Both the position numbers and the translations under genes were made by a program. The notes below the pieces were generated by a model that was not told where the DNA came from, searched no databases, and was given only the letters and a program-made list of their open reading frames with translations. From Glandiceps talaboti (taxonomy: Eukaryota > Hemichordata > Enteropneusta > Spengelidae), in the NCBI RefSeq assembly GCF_964340395.1, contig NC_135554.1, forward strand, positions 9,011,975 through 9,075,974: DNA of 64,000 nt. The letters run 5' to 3'. Shown piece after piece: positions 12,655-24,489 of this stretch (within the stretch, counting starts at the first letter, position 1; each line of letters starts with the position of its first letter).

Positions 12655-13882
12655 TTGTCACAAAAGTTTAGCATTTAGGTGTTTGAGACACACACACAAT
12701 CCTGGTCATAAGAGCTTAGCATTTGGGGATTTTCTGCAACAATTTACTCTAAAACACAACACATCAAACGGCCGTCAACATTGGTTGATTGACACTACAG
12801 GCAGTCTTCACGACGGGTGGTTTCGGTAACCAAAACTCCGTACAATTATGACTCTTCGATGCCCTAGCGGTGGCAGTCGCTGGATCATGGATACCCATGT
12901 ATGGGTACCCATGCTTGGTAGCGAAATTTTATATGTACCCATTTTTCAGTCAATATTTCAATGGAAAAGAACCCACGTCCTTTTTATAGTGAATCTGGGA
13001 GAAAATCACTGCAAAAAACCCTTCTTTCAGAAATCCGGCAGGTTTTACCTTCAATGACACTTAATCCATACACTGCACACAGTACTGGATTACGTGACCT
13101 TTCTACCCGGGCCTTCGCCGGGGAAGTTTCTTCCGAGAGAGAGTAGAAATGGGGCATCCTACCCATATTCTCGGAGGGTGATCTGAAAAAGTACCCCCTG
13201 TTTACGATTTCATGAGATGCAAAACATCCATTGGACCGTGACCAAGAAAATAGATCATAAATTGTGATATTGCGATTCTGAAGAGTCACTATCACAGTAG
13301 TCCTGCTTGCAGACGGTGTACGCGTTTCGCTCAATTGGGGACGACTTACTCTGTATGCAAGCAGGACTAATTTCACGGCACAGTACCATCTAATTTGGAT
13401 GAAGAATCATTGAAGTTTGAGCGTACCATATACCACTTTTTAAAAATTGATGTAGACACTGGACATACCTACTGTACGAAAAGACACAGCGAGAGAGGGG
13501 TTAAAAAGGAGACACAAGAAATATCAGTGGAAAGCGGGATGGTCAACGAAAACAATGGACATCGCGTAGACGTCTACTGACTGCTCGAGCGCTCTCTTCA
13601 AAATGGAAAGCCACATGTTCTAATGTTGCGAGTTAATGTCAATTTACTCTGTTCGACAGACCAGAAGTTAGTGTGTCTTAGACACCACACGAAATTGTAA
13701 CAGTGTGTAAAGCAGGATGCTTTGAAGAAGTCACCTCCGACTAACGCATATTTTGAAGTGTTCTGTTTTAGAGTAAATTGTAGAGCAAAACGTCAAATGC
13801 TTAGCTCTTATGATCAGGAGTCAGTGTGTCTCAAACAAGGATTGTGTGTGTCTCAAATACCCAAAATGCTAAGTGTATATAT
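12655..13882. mobile_element. TIR element of about 1.2 kb, non-autonomous
   Basis: The left arm (about 12661-12766: TTAGCATTT-GG-GTTTGAGACACACACA, then TCATAAGAGCTTAGCATTTG, CAATTTACTCTAAAAC) reappears inverted at about 13752-13875 with a roughly 25-bp insertion. The interior (12770-13740) contains a perfect 13-bp inverted repeat at 13299-13311 and 13356-13368 and only short, unrecognised open frames. No transposase was found. Target duplication is unclear because both flanks are TATATATATTAC-like. Confidence 0.65.
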
Positions 13883-14343
13883 ATTACCCTCTGCGAGATA
13901 TAGACACATGTAACAGTTGTATCCGTTCTGACTTTCGTTCATGCACACTGTACATTCGTTCGGTGTATACACTCATAGACTACTTAAAAATAGGGTACAA
14001 TTAGTAAAATACCATTTGAAAGTAACTAGACAGTTTTTACAATACGTTTTAAATCGATAGTAAAAGACTACTTGGCTCGTCAATAGGAAACCTTTATAAA
14101 TGTTTGCTGATTAAACTGGAAAAGATATAGTAATAGATGAAAACAAACATACTTAGTTGTATGAATAAAATATTAGATTATAATGAGATATGATAATTCA
14201 ATATCTGTATGAATGGATTTCCCTATTGCGTAGACTTAACACTTTTAAAAAAAATTAAAATTGCAAATAAATCCACTGATCACTGTTATTATGGCTTTCT
14301 GACGAGATGTAGTCAAAACAAATAAAGTTAGTACTTGATTCCT

Positions 14344-14728
14344 AAGGTCTAAGCAAATTGTGTAGTTCCGATTACGATCAATTTTAGAATAGGTGGGGTA
14401 GGTAGATTTAGAGTGTCTTGTTCAGGTAGTTATCTGTTCCATTGTTTTCCATATGGTCCCTGTGTTATTGCTTTCTTCCTATCAGATGTACAGCCATTAC
14501 CGATTGGAAGAACAATTTTATAATGTCTTTTGAAGTTGATGTTAGTTTCCGCGTTCGCTATTTCTCGAGAGACTTCACAATTTTCGCTATTTAATGTTTT
14601 TCTGGAATAGTTAAAAACATTTAAGTTTAACTTAATACTTCCTAAGGCCTAAAAAGGCCCATGTAAAAATGCTAGGGTCGGCAGTGAAAAACTAGGTGGG
14701 GTAACTTGAAAAAAAAAAATTTAGGACT
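14344..14728 (+). mobile_element. MITE family M1, copy 2
   Basis: Same order of landmarks as 1970-2329: GTGTAGTTCCGATTAC, AATAGGTGGGGTAGGTAGAT, CAGCCATTACCGATTGGAAGAA, CGAGAGACTTCACAATTTTCG, GTGAAAAACTAGGTGGGGT, then an A-rich end. It has about 40 bp of extra sequence before the 3' landmark and a decayed right end. Confidence 0.75.
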
Positions 14729-15379
14729 AAAGTGATCACGATTTCTTAGGGATTAGTTCCCACATTGTGTCAATTAGAATCACTGAGTTTACGCCAGGGA
14801 ACATGCATTCTAAGGATTTTTACAACACCTAGTCTATGTGTCTACCTAGTTTAATATTTAATCACAAGTTTGGCGAGAGGATTGTTAGGACATTCTGTCT
14901 ACCTGCAATCAAGAAAGCTAGTGGATAATGAAACTTAATTCAAATATGTTAACCTGCAGAAAACAGGTAAAGGATGTAAAGGTAAGATTAATAAGCATGG
15001 ACAGCTACTGCCGACGAACAACTGAAAACAATGAGAAAATGTAAAACTCAGTTGGAAAGCTTCGATAGCATAATGCGGAGCGAAAGACCAACATTTCAAA
15101 CTTGGCTCCCGAGCACAGACAAAGCAGACCATATTTCCGTTCCACTGTAGTAGTCAAAATTAGCCAAATCAGCATTTTAGGCAAATGTTTTTTAAAGGTA
15201 GTCAGGAAAACAGAGGACGTGTAACATGTGAAAATATATGAATATTCACATAATTTGCTAGATTTATGTTCGACAATGAACTCAGAGGGAGATAAATATG
15301 ACGTGAATGTTTAGGTATAAACAGTTTCGAAACAAATTCACTGAAGGCAAAGAATGTTATCATTCAACGTTCAATTTTT

Positions 15380-15455
15380 GGCGAAAATAGTGTGGTTCCG
15401 ATATGATAATGCCCAATTTCAAAACAGGGTGGGTTGGTAGATCATTTCATGTCTG
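15380..15455 (+). mobile_element. MITE family M1, 5' fragment
   Basis: GGCGAAAATAGTGTGGTTCC, then TTTCAAAACAGGGTGGGTTG and GTAGAT match the first 70 bp of the M1 family. The remainder is absent. Confidence 0.5.
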
Positions 15456-15838
15456 TTTCAGGATACTACTACAATGTACCCTAGAGGTCAACAGAGAATT
15501 CTTATCAATGCGATCGCACTTTTCGCATGGTATTCAGACGACATTGTGTGTTATACTGTATTCTGCTAAAAACTTCGTCTCTATACATTCGGATAACAGA
15601 CCTGACGAAAATACCCTAGACAGTCGGTGACAGTTATCGAACTAACTGCAACTAACGCAAAATGAGTAAAATAATTGTGTGTTTCCAATAATACGCCCGA
15701 TCGTAGTTTAAGCCGCTGGTATTGTACGCTGCTGGTATTGTCCAAACCAACGTACTGTGACACAATTGATGTTAAAAGTACATTACGCTTATCGCAATGG
15801 TGAACATTGTACGACATTAGAAGTGGAGTACACACAGT

Positions 15839-16168
15839 AAAATTGAGGATTTTGTAACTTTATAGTACTAGATGAAGTAATGCATATCGTTGACGAATGC
15901 TAATCATGACGGGTGAAAAATCGAGATGGATTGATATTGATATTGATTGATATTGTCAAACGGACATTTATTCGTTTCTAACGCTTTGCTGCTCGTGTTA
16001 GTTGTATCAAGTAGTAGGACGTATTGACGCACCTAGTAGCCAGAATAGAGCATAACAATGTGACTATATTTCTGTAGATAGACAGCGCTCTGAGATCGGA
16101 CGAGGCAAAATTGAGGATTTTGTAACTTTATAGTACTAGATGAAGTAATGCAGTTACAAAATCCTCAA
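15839..16168. repeat. 46-bp direct repeat and 16-bp hairpin
   Basis: An identical 46-bp string starting AAAATTGAGGATTTTGTAAC occurs at 15839-15884 and 16107-16152. The second copy is followed at once by GTTACAAAATCCTCAA (16153-16168), the reverse complement of TTGAGGATTTTGTAAC at 16111-16126. This leaves a 16-bp-arm hairpin with a 26-nt spacer. The exact identity implies a recent local rearrangement. Confidence 0.9.
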
Positions 16169-16440
16169 GTCCGTCTCTAGCTAACGCTCTCGCCAGTGTT
16201 CCCAAAACACAGGAACTGCAACTATAAACTTATACGACACTTTTGTTCTAAATACATTAAACAATATAAAATACGTATTTAATTAGCGTCACTTTTGAGA
16301 TATACAGGCAATCTACATCACACCAATACATAGCGTGTCTAGACATGACTGTAGATGCCAGTCACTACACTCGAAATAGACACATTATGTCGGAAATACA
16401 TTTACCGGCTAAAGTAGAAATTATAGATTAATGGTACTAT
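16030..16440 (+). repeat. dispersed repeat family D1, copy 2
   Basis: Matches 20515-20770 (CATAACAATG-GACT-TATTTCTGTAGATAGA, TTTAATTAGCGTCACT) and 9230-9545 (CAATCTACATCA, ATACATAGCGTGTCTAG). The 46-bp repeat and hairpin sit inside it. Confidence 0.65.
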
Positions 16441-16640
16441 TATACCTGTCTAAAGGCTTGTCTCAATCCATATAAATAAATAAATGAGTTTTGTTCTCAA
16501 ATTTATTTGAAATAATTAAAACATAAAGAAATCGATGTGACGAGGGACATCATAGAATTAAACATCACTCCCAAGTCCCAACTCCATTCCCAATCCTCAC
16601 GAAGAAAGCATTTGACGGCTAGAAGTAGAATATTCGTAGA

Positions 16641-17014
16641 TAAGGCGTAAAACAATATGTGGTTCCGATTACATTAAATATTAAAATACGTGGGGTGGGT
16701 AAATTTTTTATTTTATTTTATTATATATTTTTTTCATGTGTGAGTGTCTAGTTCAGCTTTTCCATTGTTTTTTCAAATGGTCTCTGTGTTGTTTATGCCT
16801 TTCTATCAGAGGTACAGCCATTACAGATTGGAAGAATATTTTTATATTGTCTTTTTAAGTTGATGTCAGTTTCTGCACCCACCATTTCTTGCGAGACTTC
16901 ACGATTTTCGCAATTTTATTATTTTCTCGAATACGTAAACAAATTTAGGGTCGGCGTGAAAAACTAGGTGGGGTCGGGTAACCGGAATCAGACAACTTTT
17001 TTTATTTGGCCTAA
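16641..17014 (+). mobile_element. MITE family M1, copy 3
   Basis: Starts TAAGGCGTAAAACAATATGT then GGTTCCGATTAC; ends GGGTCGGGTAACCGGAATCA then ACAAC-TTTATTTGGCCTAA. This copy shows the terminal inverted repeat most clearly (TAAGGC/GGCCTA and GGTTCCGATTAC against its diverged mirror). No coding capacity. Confidence 0.8.
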
Positions 17015-17753
17015 GATATATCGTCTCTTAAGTTCAGACGCCATACTAATCCATCTAATTTAAGTGACCACGAGACCTCCGCATAATGTTGTCGAACATG
17101 AATATGAAAAGCAAAGTCAGACAGAAAATGTCTTGTCTAAACGTTATGCAGAAATAGTTTTCTATGAGTTAAAGTCATTGGATTGACAAAATACCATAAT
17201 AACAAATTAAATGCCGTATGGTTAAATAAGGTCAGAGTTCATGTAATAATTCACTTTTCACATACAATAGTTCACTCTGTCATTCCATTTCTTTAATACT
17301 GTTCCTAAATTTTGTCTTCAATTCTCTTTTCATGGTTCTTACTTGTTAACAGTTGGGTTTTGGAATTTCAACTCTGTCGTCAGTCTTATATAGCTTGACA
17401 TTTCGTTTGGTTCTCACAGTTCCAAACTTTGGTATTTTGAAGACATTCATGGTCACAAATCCTCCATTGACGTGGCATCCTTGTCGGTTCTATTTCTAGA
17501 CAAGGGAAGTACTTTTTCCTATTGACATCCTGGGTAATTTCTTTGCAGGCATTCCCTTGAGTCCCATATTACTAGAATCGTGTAGAAGTTGGTATCACCT
17601 TTTTCTTCTCCAGGAAGTTAGCTTTTATTTATGGTGACTCGCTAGCTTTACTTCGGGGAAAGGCAATTAGCAGGCAAGAGGCTGGCCAGTACCAATTGGC
17701 CACATTTACATCGGGTTCTGATCTCCACCATATCAAATAGTTAAATGTATTTA
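17015..17753. other. no supported gene
   Basis: AT-rich sequence between two transposons. Nothing with a second copy or a recognisable domain was seen. Confidence 0.4.
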
Positions 17754-20505
17754 AGGGAGCGATCAGTTTTTACGACCGGGGGGTTAAATCAGAGGGGGGC
17801 ACCTCAATTTGGGACTCAAAGAAGGGGGGGTCATCATTTTTACAAGGTGAATAAAGGTGAATAAAGCTGTACTTCAATGTCCATACATTTAATATCATAA
17901 CTAGGCCAAAGCCCCTAAGCATGCACAGCTGGGTAGATTCATTGTGATTGGCTGCCTCACAATGATATCATAGATAGTGCCCTTGGCGTGAAGATTGCAC
18001 ATCGTACGTAGAACGTGCATGCATAGTCATTGTACCGCAATGCATCCTTGGCTAAAACCACCCAAAAATTATCGCATAGTATATAGGACGCGCATGCATA
18101 CTAATCATTGAGCCGCTATGCTGCCAATTGTGGGTGCTGTGCAAGCTATTAACACAAAAAATGTATGTGCATAAAATAAACCATAAACAAATAGCTATAA
18201 ATATACATTCAAATATTACATAAACTCTGTCTCGTGATACATCTAATACATATGGTATGGCATCACAACACTGCACCATGGCCACCTTTAAGCAACAGTT
18301 ATTTGTTAGAAAATTGACTTCTCGCTATTGCACGCCATGAGTTGCATTGTGTCATCTTGTGGTACAAAAACTTGCAGGTGTAGCTGTACATGTAAAACAT
18401 AAGATATGAAATACCTTAAGATTTACTAGCTCTAAAATCTGTTCCTCCATTGACCTGAACATGTTGAATTGTGCACAAACATAACCAATTTAGGACACTT
18501 TGAAATAATATGTGGCAAACACTGTGACTGAAAGTGCCTGACCCAGCCTGTGTCTAGATAGTGGATATTCAATGTCCATGTATATAGTTAGTCTAGTTCC
18601 TATATATTTTTGTACATATAATGTATAACTACGATCATCTCCATTAGAATTGGTTTATGGTTGAGATCAATAGTTCAATGTAGGGTAAAAACTACATTCT
18701 TTTAGTGAGGGGTTGGGTGAGAGGGGGTATTTTATAATGAAATCTGTTTTGTACCCAATACAGACATTTCTAAAAATGTCAATTGAAAAATGAGAAAAAA
18801 ATTTGTTATGCATGGCCCTAAAATACATTATTGTGCCAATAAAAAGGCTATTTTTTCCTCACTACATACTGGCTTTGTATTAATAGCACTACATGATACT
18901 ACATACTGATTTGAAATTGATTGTACTGTGTGCAACAATTTTACCAATTTAGTTAGAAGGGGTGAGGAAGGGGTTCCGAGGCCTTACTAAAAGAATTAGT
19001 TTTTTTACCTACTGATCTCATCCCTGATATGTTGATTTATCATACATGTACAAACTATTGAACTGTTACTTGGCATAGCTATAGTACGAACTACATGTCT
19101 TATCAAAAATAACTTTTCTGTGTTTGTGTTTGTGTTTGTGTTTGTGTTTATGTTTGTGTTTGTGTTTGTGTTTGTGTTTGTGTTTGTGTTTGTGTTTGTG
19201 TTTCACTTCTTCTCTGATACCTGTGACCATCACCAAGTTTAATACGTTACCAGGCTACATGTGAAACCCCCTTTTGTCTTGCTATTGTTTTACACCATAA
19301 ACTACCAAGAAAGAAATATATTCCAAGGTGAATACAATATTAATCGGATTCTCAGAGAATATATATTATGTGAATGACTGATAAACAAAGTAATAAACAC
19401 AGACTTGTTTGATGATGATTTAGTAAAGGGATATTTACTGTAGCCAGAACTTCTATAGTACTGACACGGTGCAATTTTAGATTTTACATCTCCTCTGGAA
19501 TATCTAGTATCCACATTGAGTGACTGTATACTGCGAGTAAAAATTTGTCAGCAGATCATAATGTTACATTTCCTCGGTATTAGAGTGTATTTATTTTCAA
19601 GGCTATCATGTTGCCAGCAATATACTGGACAACATAGCCAGTAGTAAGTGAATTGAATTAGTAATCTAGTTTAGAAACTGCTGTAGTACAGAAAACATTT
19701 TTATGACATTTTTTAATTTCTATTTTGAAACCAATGACATTTATCACATTTCATTATTCAAAACCTTTCAAAATTATCAGTGTGGTCAATGAATGGGGGT
19801 GGGGGGGGGGTGGGGTTGTGGGTGGAGTTTTGAGTCGGTGCCATGATTAAACTGAACAATTATGAACAGGACAAACAAGTGCCTTGAGGAGTGCAAACGT
19901 GTACATGTATGGAAAGCCGCAGTTGTGTTAAGTCTTAAGAAAACAACACATCTTTATATAATGTAAACAATTCATTATATGATGCAAGTACATCATTATG
20001 TATGACAGTTATGGACATTGGTTTACAAGTATATTAACTCCATTTATAATATTGTACTTGATAATTAGCTGAATTAATACATATTAATAGTTCACTCAAT
20101 CTAAGAGATATCATAGAACTTTTGGTTACTTAACCATGAATATTTTGTATGTTAGTGAACAGACAATTATACTTCTCATAGGGTTCCTATCTAAAGAGCT
20201 TTATACATGTGAAGCAATGGATTTTGGTTAGCAATTTCCAGATACACTTAAAATTACTGAAAATGTAACATGTAAAATTAACTATGCAGTGTGCGGTAAT
20301 ATGCTTTGAGAATAGAGTGTCTTTTGCAAGAACAAAAAGAGTGTTTCTTGTCAACAGATGGGGGGGGGGTATTGTGTTTTTTTATTTGTCAGGGGGGGGG
20401 TGGATTGTTTTGTGAATGAATTGCAGGGGGGGTTCACTATTTTTAAGTACAGCATGAACAAAAAGTCATCGGCCCACCCCCGGCCGTAAAAACTGATCGC
20501 TCCCT
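17754..20505. mobile_element. 2.75-kb TIR DNA transposon, non-autonomous
   Basis: The left end is AGGGAGCGATCAGTTTTTAC followed by GACCGGGGGG. The right end is its reverse complement (CCCCGGCCGTAAAAACTGAT, CGCTCCCT), giving TIRs of about 28 bp with a G-rich inner edge. Further G-runs lie just inside both ends (17759-17830 and 20359-20430). Internal open frames are under 80 codons, so no transposase is encoded. No target-site duplication could be fixed (left flank TTA, right flank AAGTAC). A GTGTTT hexamer array lies inside. Confidence 0.8.
19119..19204. repeat. (GTGTTT)n hexanucleotide array
   Basis: About 14 units of TGTTTG/GTGTTT with one GTTTAT variant, inside the 2.75-kb TIR element. Confidence 0.95.
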
Positions 20506-20514
20506 AAGTACATT

Positions 20515-20770
20515 GTGGACCAAATATTGAACATAACAATGCGACTTTATTTCTGTAGATAGATAACACTGAGATTGTATTGTCCTTGGCTAACACTCTC
20601 TCCAGTGTGTCCCCAAAATATAAATATATAAACTTATATGACTCTTCTGTTCTAATTATATTAGATAATATAACATACATATTTAATTAGCGTCACTACT
20701 GAGATATCCGCGGCAATCTACATCACAACAATAGGTAGCGTGTCTGCAAAAGTGAAAATGTTAGATTCCT
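20515..20770 (+). repeat. dispersed repeat family D1, copy 3
   Basis: Begins immediately to the right of the 2.75-kb transposon with ATAACAATGCGACTTTATTT and carries TTTAATTAGCGTCACTACTG and GCAATCTACATCACAACAAT, as in the copy at 16030. The three copies lie in the same orientation inside the putative lectin-gene intron. Confidence 0.6.
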
Positions 20771-21109
20771 GACAGTAGTATAGCTGAAGGTAATCCAAAG
20801 GTTAACTCTAAAGTTTTTGAAGGTACGTCGATCGCCAGCTGACAGTAACTTTGTACGACGCGAGGGATAATTGTGGCCCATACGAAGGTCAGGGTTAGCA
20901 GAGTAGTTCGGATCGATCCCGCCAATATAAGTTGTATTCAATGAGATAATATGATAAAAGTCGTCATCTCCATCTAAAATGGATCTTCCTATTTGCAAAC
21001 ACACTGTCCAAGAGTAAATACAGATGCCAGAGTAGATACAACGACTGATTACAAACCACAAACAACACCATTGCCTCCTGAACAGAAACAACGGTTAAAC
21101 TATCCATTC

Positions 21110-23290
21110 ACTGCCTAGTTCATATGGAAACTAAACGCTTCAGAACTTGTTACGGTTGAAGATTTCTACAATAGCAAAGTTACTGTTTGGTTTACACTTC
21201 ATTATGCTTTGCTTTTCAACGAGTATTGTGATATTCTTATCTCGTAATTCTATACAAATACAGATGATGCATCGTTGGTAAAATGTCTGCCATTATTTTT
21301 ATTCTACTTCGAACAATTAATTACAAGAAAATTATGCTAAACAGAACGATATAAGCCTAGTGATTTCTTGTGTTGTTTTCCATTCTCTGAAAGTGGTTCA
21401 TTGCATTTAATACCTGTACATTGATGTTTCCATAGAATCATAAAAATACATACCATACCAGTAATTAAACATTGTAAAGTGTATTTCTTAACTACTCAAA
21501 CGAATTGAACCCTGGGTTATTTTGAAACTATCGTTTATACTTATATTGTCATTAAACTTTCAGTACGTGTTCACATGATGCAGATCTAGAGACTTCGTTA
21601 CATCAAAAAAAAATTGTCGTGTACAACTTAAATCTTTCTTCTACATATCTTCGACTGACAAGATTTTAAGTTTGGTAGTTTACAGTTACTAATACTACGA
21701 TTGATAAACGTTGACTTTATATTTAGTTTTAACGATATCTTGGTAATAAATCTTGCAGGATTGTTATGAATCTTATGTGTCTAGTCTGATGTTGGTAATA
21801 TGTGAGTGGTGTTCATTTGTATTCATAGTGTAGATAAAATGCCTCCTTTTATTTGTGTGTTCACTATCAGTGTCTGTATTTTAAATATGTAATTCGTTAC
21901 AAAAAACGTTGTGAGAGACGTTAAAAACATCGTGTCACGCGAGTGAGATTCTATACACAGTCTGGTTTTGTGGTATCGTACAAACACTGTCGAGGTAATG
22001 CTTGGATTATTACGGAGAATAACTGATCATTGATGCTTATCGTCTGTTGTAAATTAATTTAGCTGATACATTTCATCATTCATCCTTATCGAATCGTTGT
22101 CATGGTTACCATAGTAGAAACATGGCATTGTAAAAAGTTAGCCTCAAATGTAATATTTTATTCAATTTTTACTTTATTATTCTGCTGTTTCACGGAATCA
22201 GCGAGTATTACTATGGAAACAAACACAATTCATTGAATTGTTTATTAATATTATGTTGTCATTAATATTATATTATATAAATTGTGAGATGCACCTAGCA
22301 TTATCCTTGATATACTGTCTTTATACTGTGACTTTTTTACATTTTCAAGTTCATCTCTGATTTATACCAAAAAAACTGCGTTTTATTTCGATTTCCACTT
22401 AAAATTATTTAACTTTAACAAACAGTCAAATATAGTATAATGTAAATGAAAGTTTAGTTCTTAAACTAAAAAAGGTTTATTGGATTTGCTTAGTATGATA
22501 GAGGGACCGTGGTTTGTCCCTCAAAGTCTCGTAACAATCACTGAAGTTGTATTTTTGTATATAATACATAAATTAACGTCTTTTACATTTACCGACGCGA
22601 TATCTCTCCATTCCCTGGTACATTTTACTAACCGGAGCAAACTTTTTTTGTCGGTATAGTGTCTCTGAGCACTGTCTATAAATTTGAGACACCTAGGACG
22701 GTCCGACGCCAAGCTAAATAGTTTTGAACTTCCTAACATGTACTAAATAAAGAGTTTAGAAAACGGCCCATTTGCATAATTGGGCCTTTTCAGCTCGACA
22801 AAACCTCTCAAATACGACATAGACTACGACAGCTGTTTGCTGTGACTTGTAATTCCTTTATTTAACCATAGACCATACACGAACCTTGCTATTTGATTAT
22901 GTATAGCTCCTTTGCTACAGACACGGAGAAAATGTGGTAATTTGGGAGGGTCATGGAACGCGAAGAAAGGAGATACTCTTGTCAAGAGATAGAAACATGA
23001 CTGTGTGTTTCCCGCAATAAAGATGTCAACATATTAATTAGTCCTCAATAGGGTGGAGACTCCATATATATTGGCTACGTTCTGATTTGAAGCCATATTC
23101 CTGCTCACGATCATGTATTAGGCATTGCTACGCAGTTGTTGTTAGTGTTTCGTTGAAAACACATAATCAAAAGTGAACATTTTCCTAAAATTAAATTCCC
23201 ACATCACGACCGTACAACATCGGGAATTTTATACAAATTGTAAGTGAGTGTTACAAAACTATAAATAATGGTACTTGACGAACTCACGTC
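21110..23290. other. no supported gene
   Basis: AT-rich sequence. It contains GGCCCATTTGCATAATTGGG-CC, a short palindrome near 22767-22788. Open frames are short and lack recognisable domains. Confidence 0.4.
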
Positions 23291-23354
23291 AACTATTTTC
23301 TTCCAGTCTATAGAACAGCCATTCACGACTAGTCACCTTGTGATACTCGTCCGG

Positions 23355-23432
23355 AGTCGTAGTTGACATTACATCATTTACTTAAACTACGTGTACCTTC
23401 ACAATCTCGGTTTTATAACTTTAATAGACTTG
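23355..23432 (+). repeat. short dispersed repeat also at 58838-58905
   Basis: GACATTA-TTCATTTACTT followed by CTCGGTTTTA-AAC occurs in both places with similar spacing. It is diverged, with no termini seen. The second copy lies about 200 bp upstream of the LRR relic. Confidence 0.4.
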
Positions 23433-23977
23433 TGGATCGCTCGATGCCAAATTCTTGACGGGTTTGTCGTTTAGACAGTGTCATCGTACGCAAAAATAAA
23501 TAAGTCTTGAAAGATCTCAAACGGAACGAGCCGTAATAAGCCGATCGTTAGAGTCTGGTTGCCACAATTTATATGACTTTCACCCTAATTAATATAATAT
23601 ACTATGTGAAGAGGACGTTGTCAAAATCCACCAACAAAGTTCAAAGCTTGTCTAGGCTGGCTAAGGCCCCGGATAAAATCGTTTTATTAATGTAAACATC
23701 AAATGTTCGATCGGCTCAAACAATTCACCTGCAATACTGTTAGTTATTAGTTATATTTGTATTTTTTTTACATGCATGATACTTGAAAACCGTCATCTAA
23801 AAGATCGCCGTCGGGTAGAATGCTGTAGGCTGTACTTTAATTTTTTAACCGCTTGCACTGGTCAAAATCACCGTGCATATGTCCGGGTTGAAATTGGTGG
23901 TTTACATGCAAGGAGGTAGTTTATGCTTTTTTATTTAATTAACAACTGGTTTTATACAACAACCCAGCTGAGAGATT

Positions 23978-24208
23978 ATGTCACGTCAGTCATTGCACAG
24001 AAGTCTTCTTGCAATGTCTGTTTTGCATAATTTATGTAAAGAACTCTTCTGTAATCAACAAACCTGTAGCTGTCAGTCTTCTTTACGTATGCAAATACTT
24101 GTACATAAACATTCAGGAATGAAACCATATGAAACACATCGTGTTAGAGTTCAAGTAATTGTTTTCCTTTCAAAGTTATTGATGGAAAAAATAAACGATT
24201 TTCAATAA
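23978..24208 (+). pseudogene. possible C2H2 zinc-finger relic
   Basis: The plus-strand frame contains CSCQSSLRMQILVHKHSGMK followed by PYE. This resembles a Krüppel-type finger and linker (F-x-C-x-SSL-x-H-x-x-VH-TGEKPYE) with the first zinc-binding His replaced by Gln and one residue inserted in the linker. A Cys-containing segment (LCKELFCN) precedes it. No intact finger remains, so it is at best a decayed fragment. The match rests on one motif and could be chance. Confidence 0.33.
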
Positions 24209-24489
24209 ATCTCAACCAAATGATGGAACATACCATGAAGCTTCATAATGAGCAAAAAAAAAAAAAAACTGAATGCCTTCCGTAAGGGTAGTCTTACAAT
24301 TTCATGATTTATGCAAGAAATTTAGCTATACATCTGTGTTTATTTCAAGCCCCAGTGAAAGTTAGTTGTCAAAAACATTGCTCAAATGCCAGGAAAGCTT
24401 GTCATCCTCGACTGAACTCGGCTTTCGTGATCCCCAACCTACCCGGGATATGTACACCCGATTACAAGGCAAATAATAAACGAAATTGA

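Noticed and set aside
20723-21091. A 122-codon minus-strand frame with a polar, protein-like middle (DGDDDFYHIISLNTTY)
   Set aside because: A possible acceptor is present, but I recognise no family and found no flanking exons. It borders a dispersed repeat, so I leave it uncalled; a profile search would settle it.
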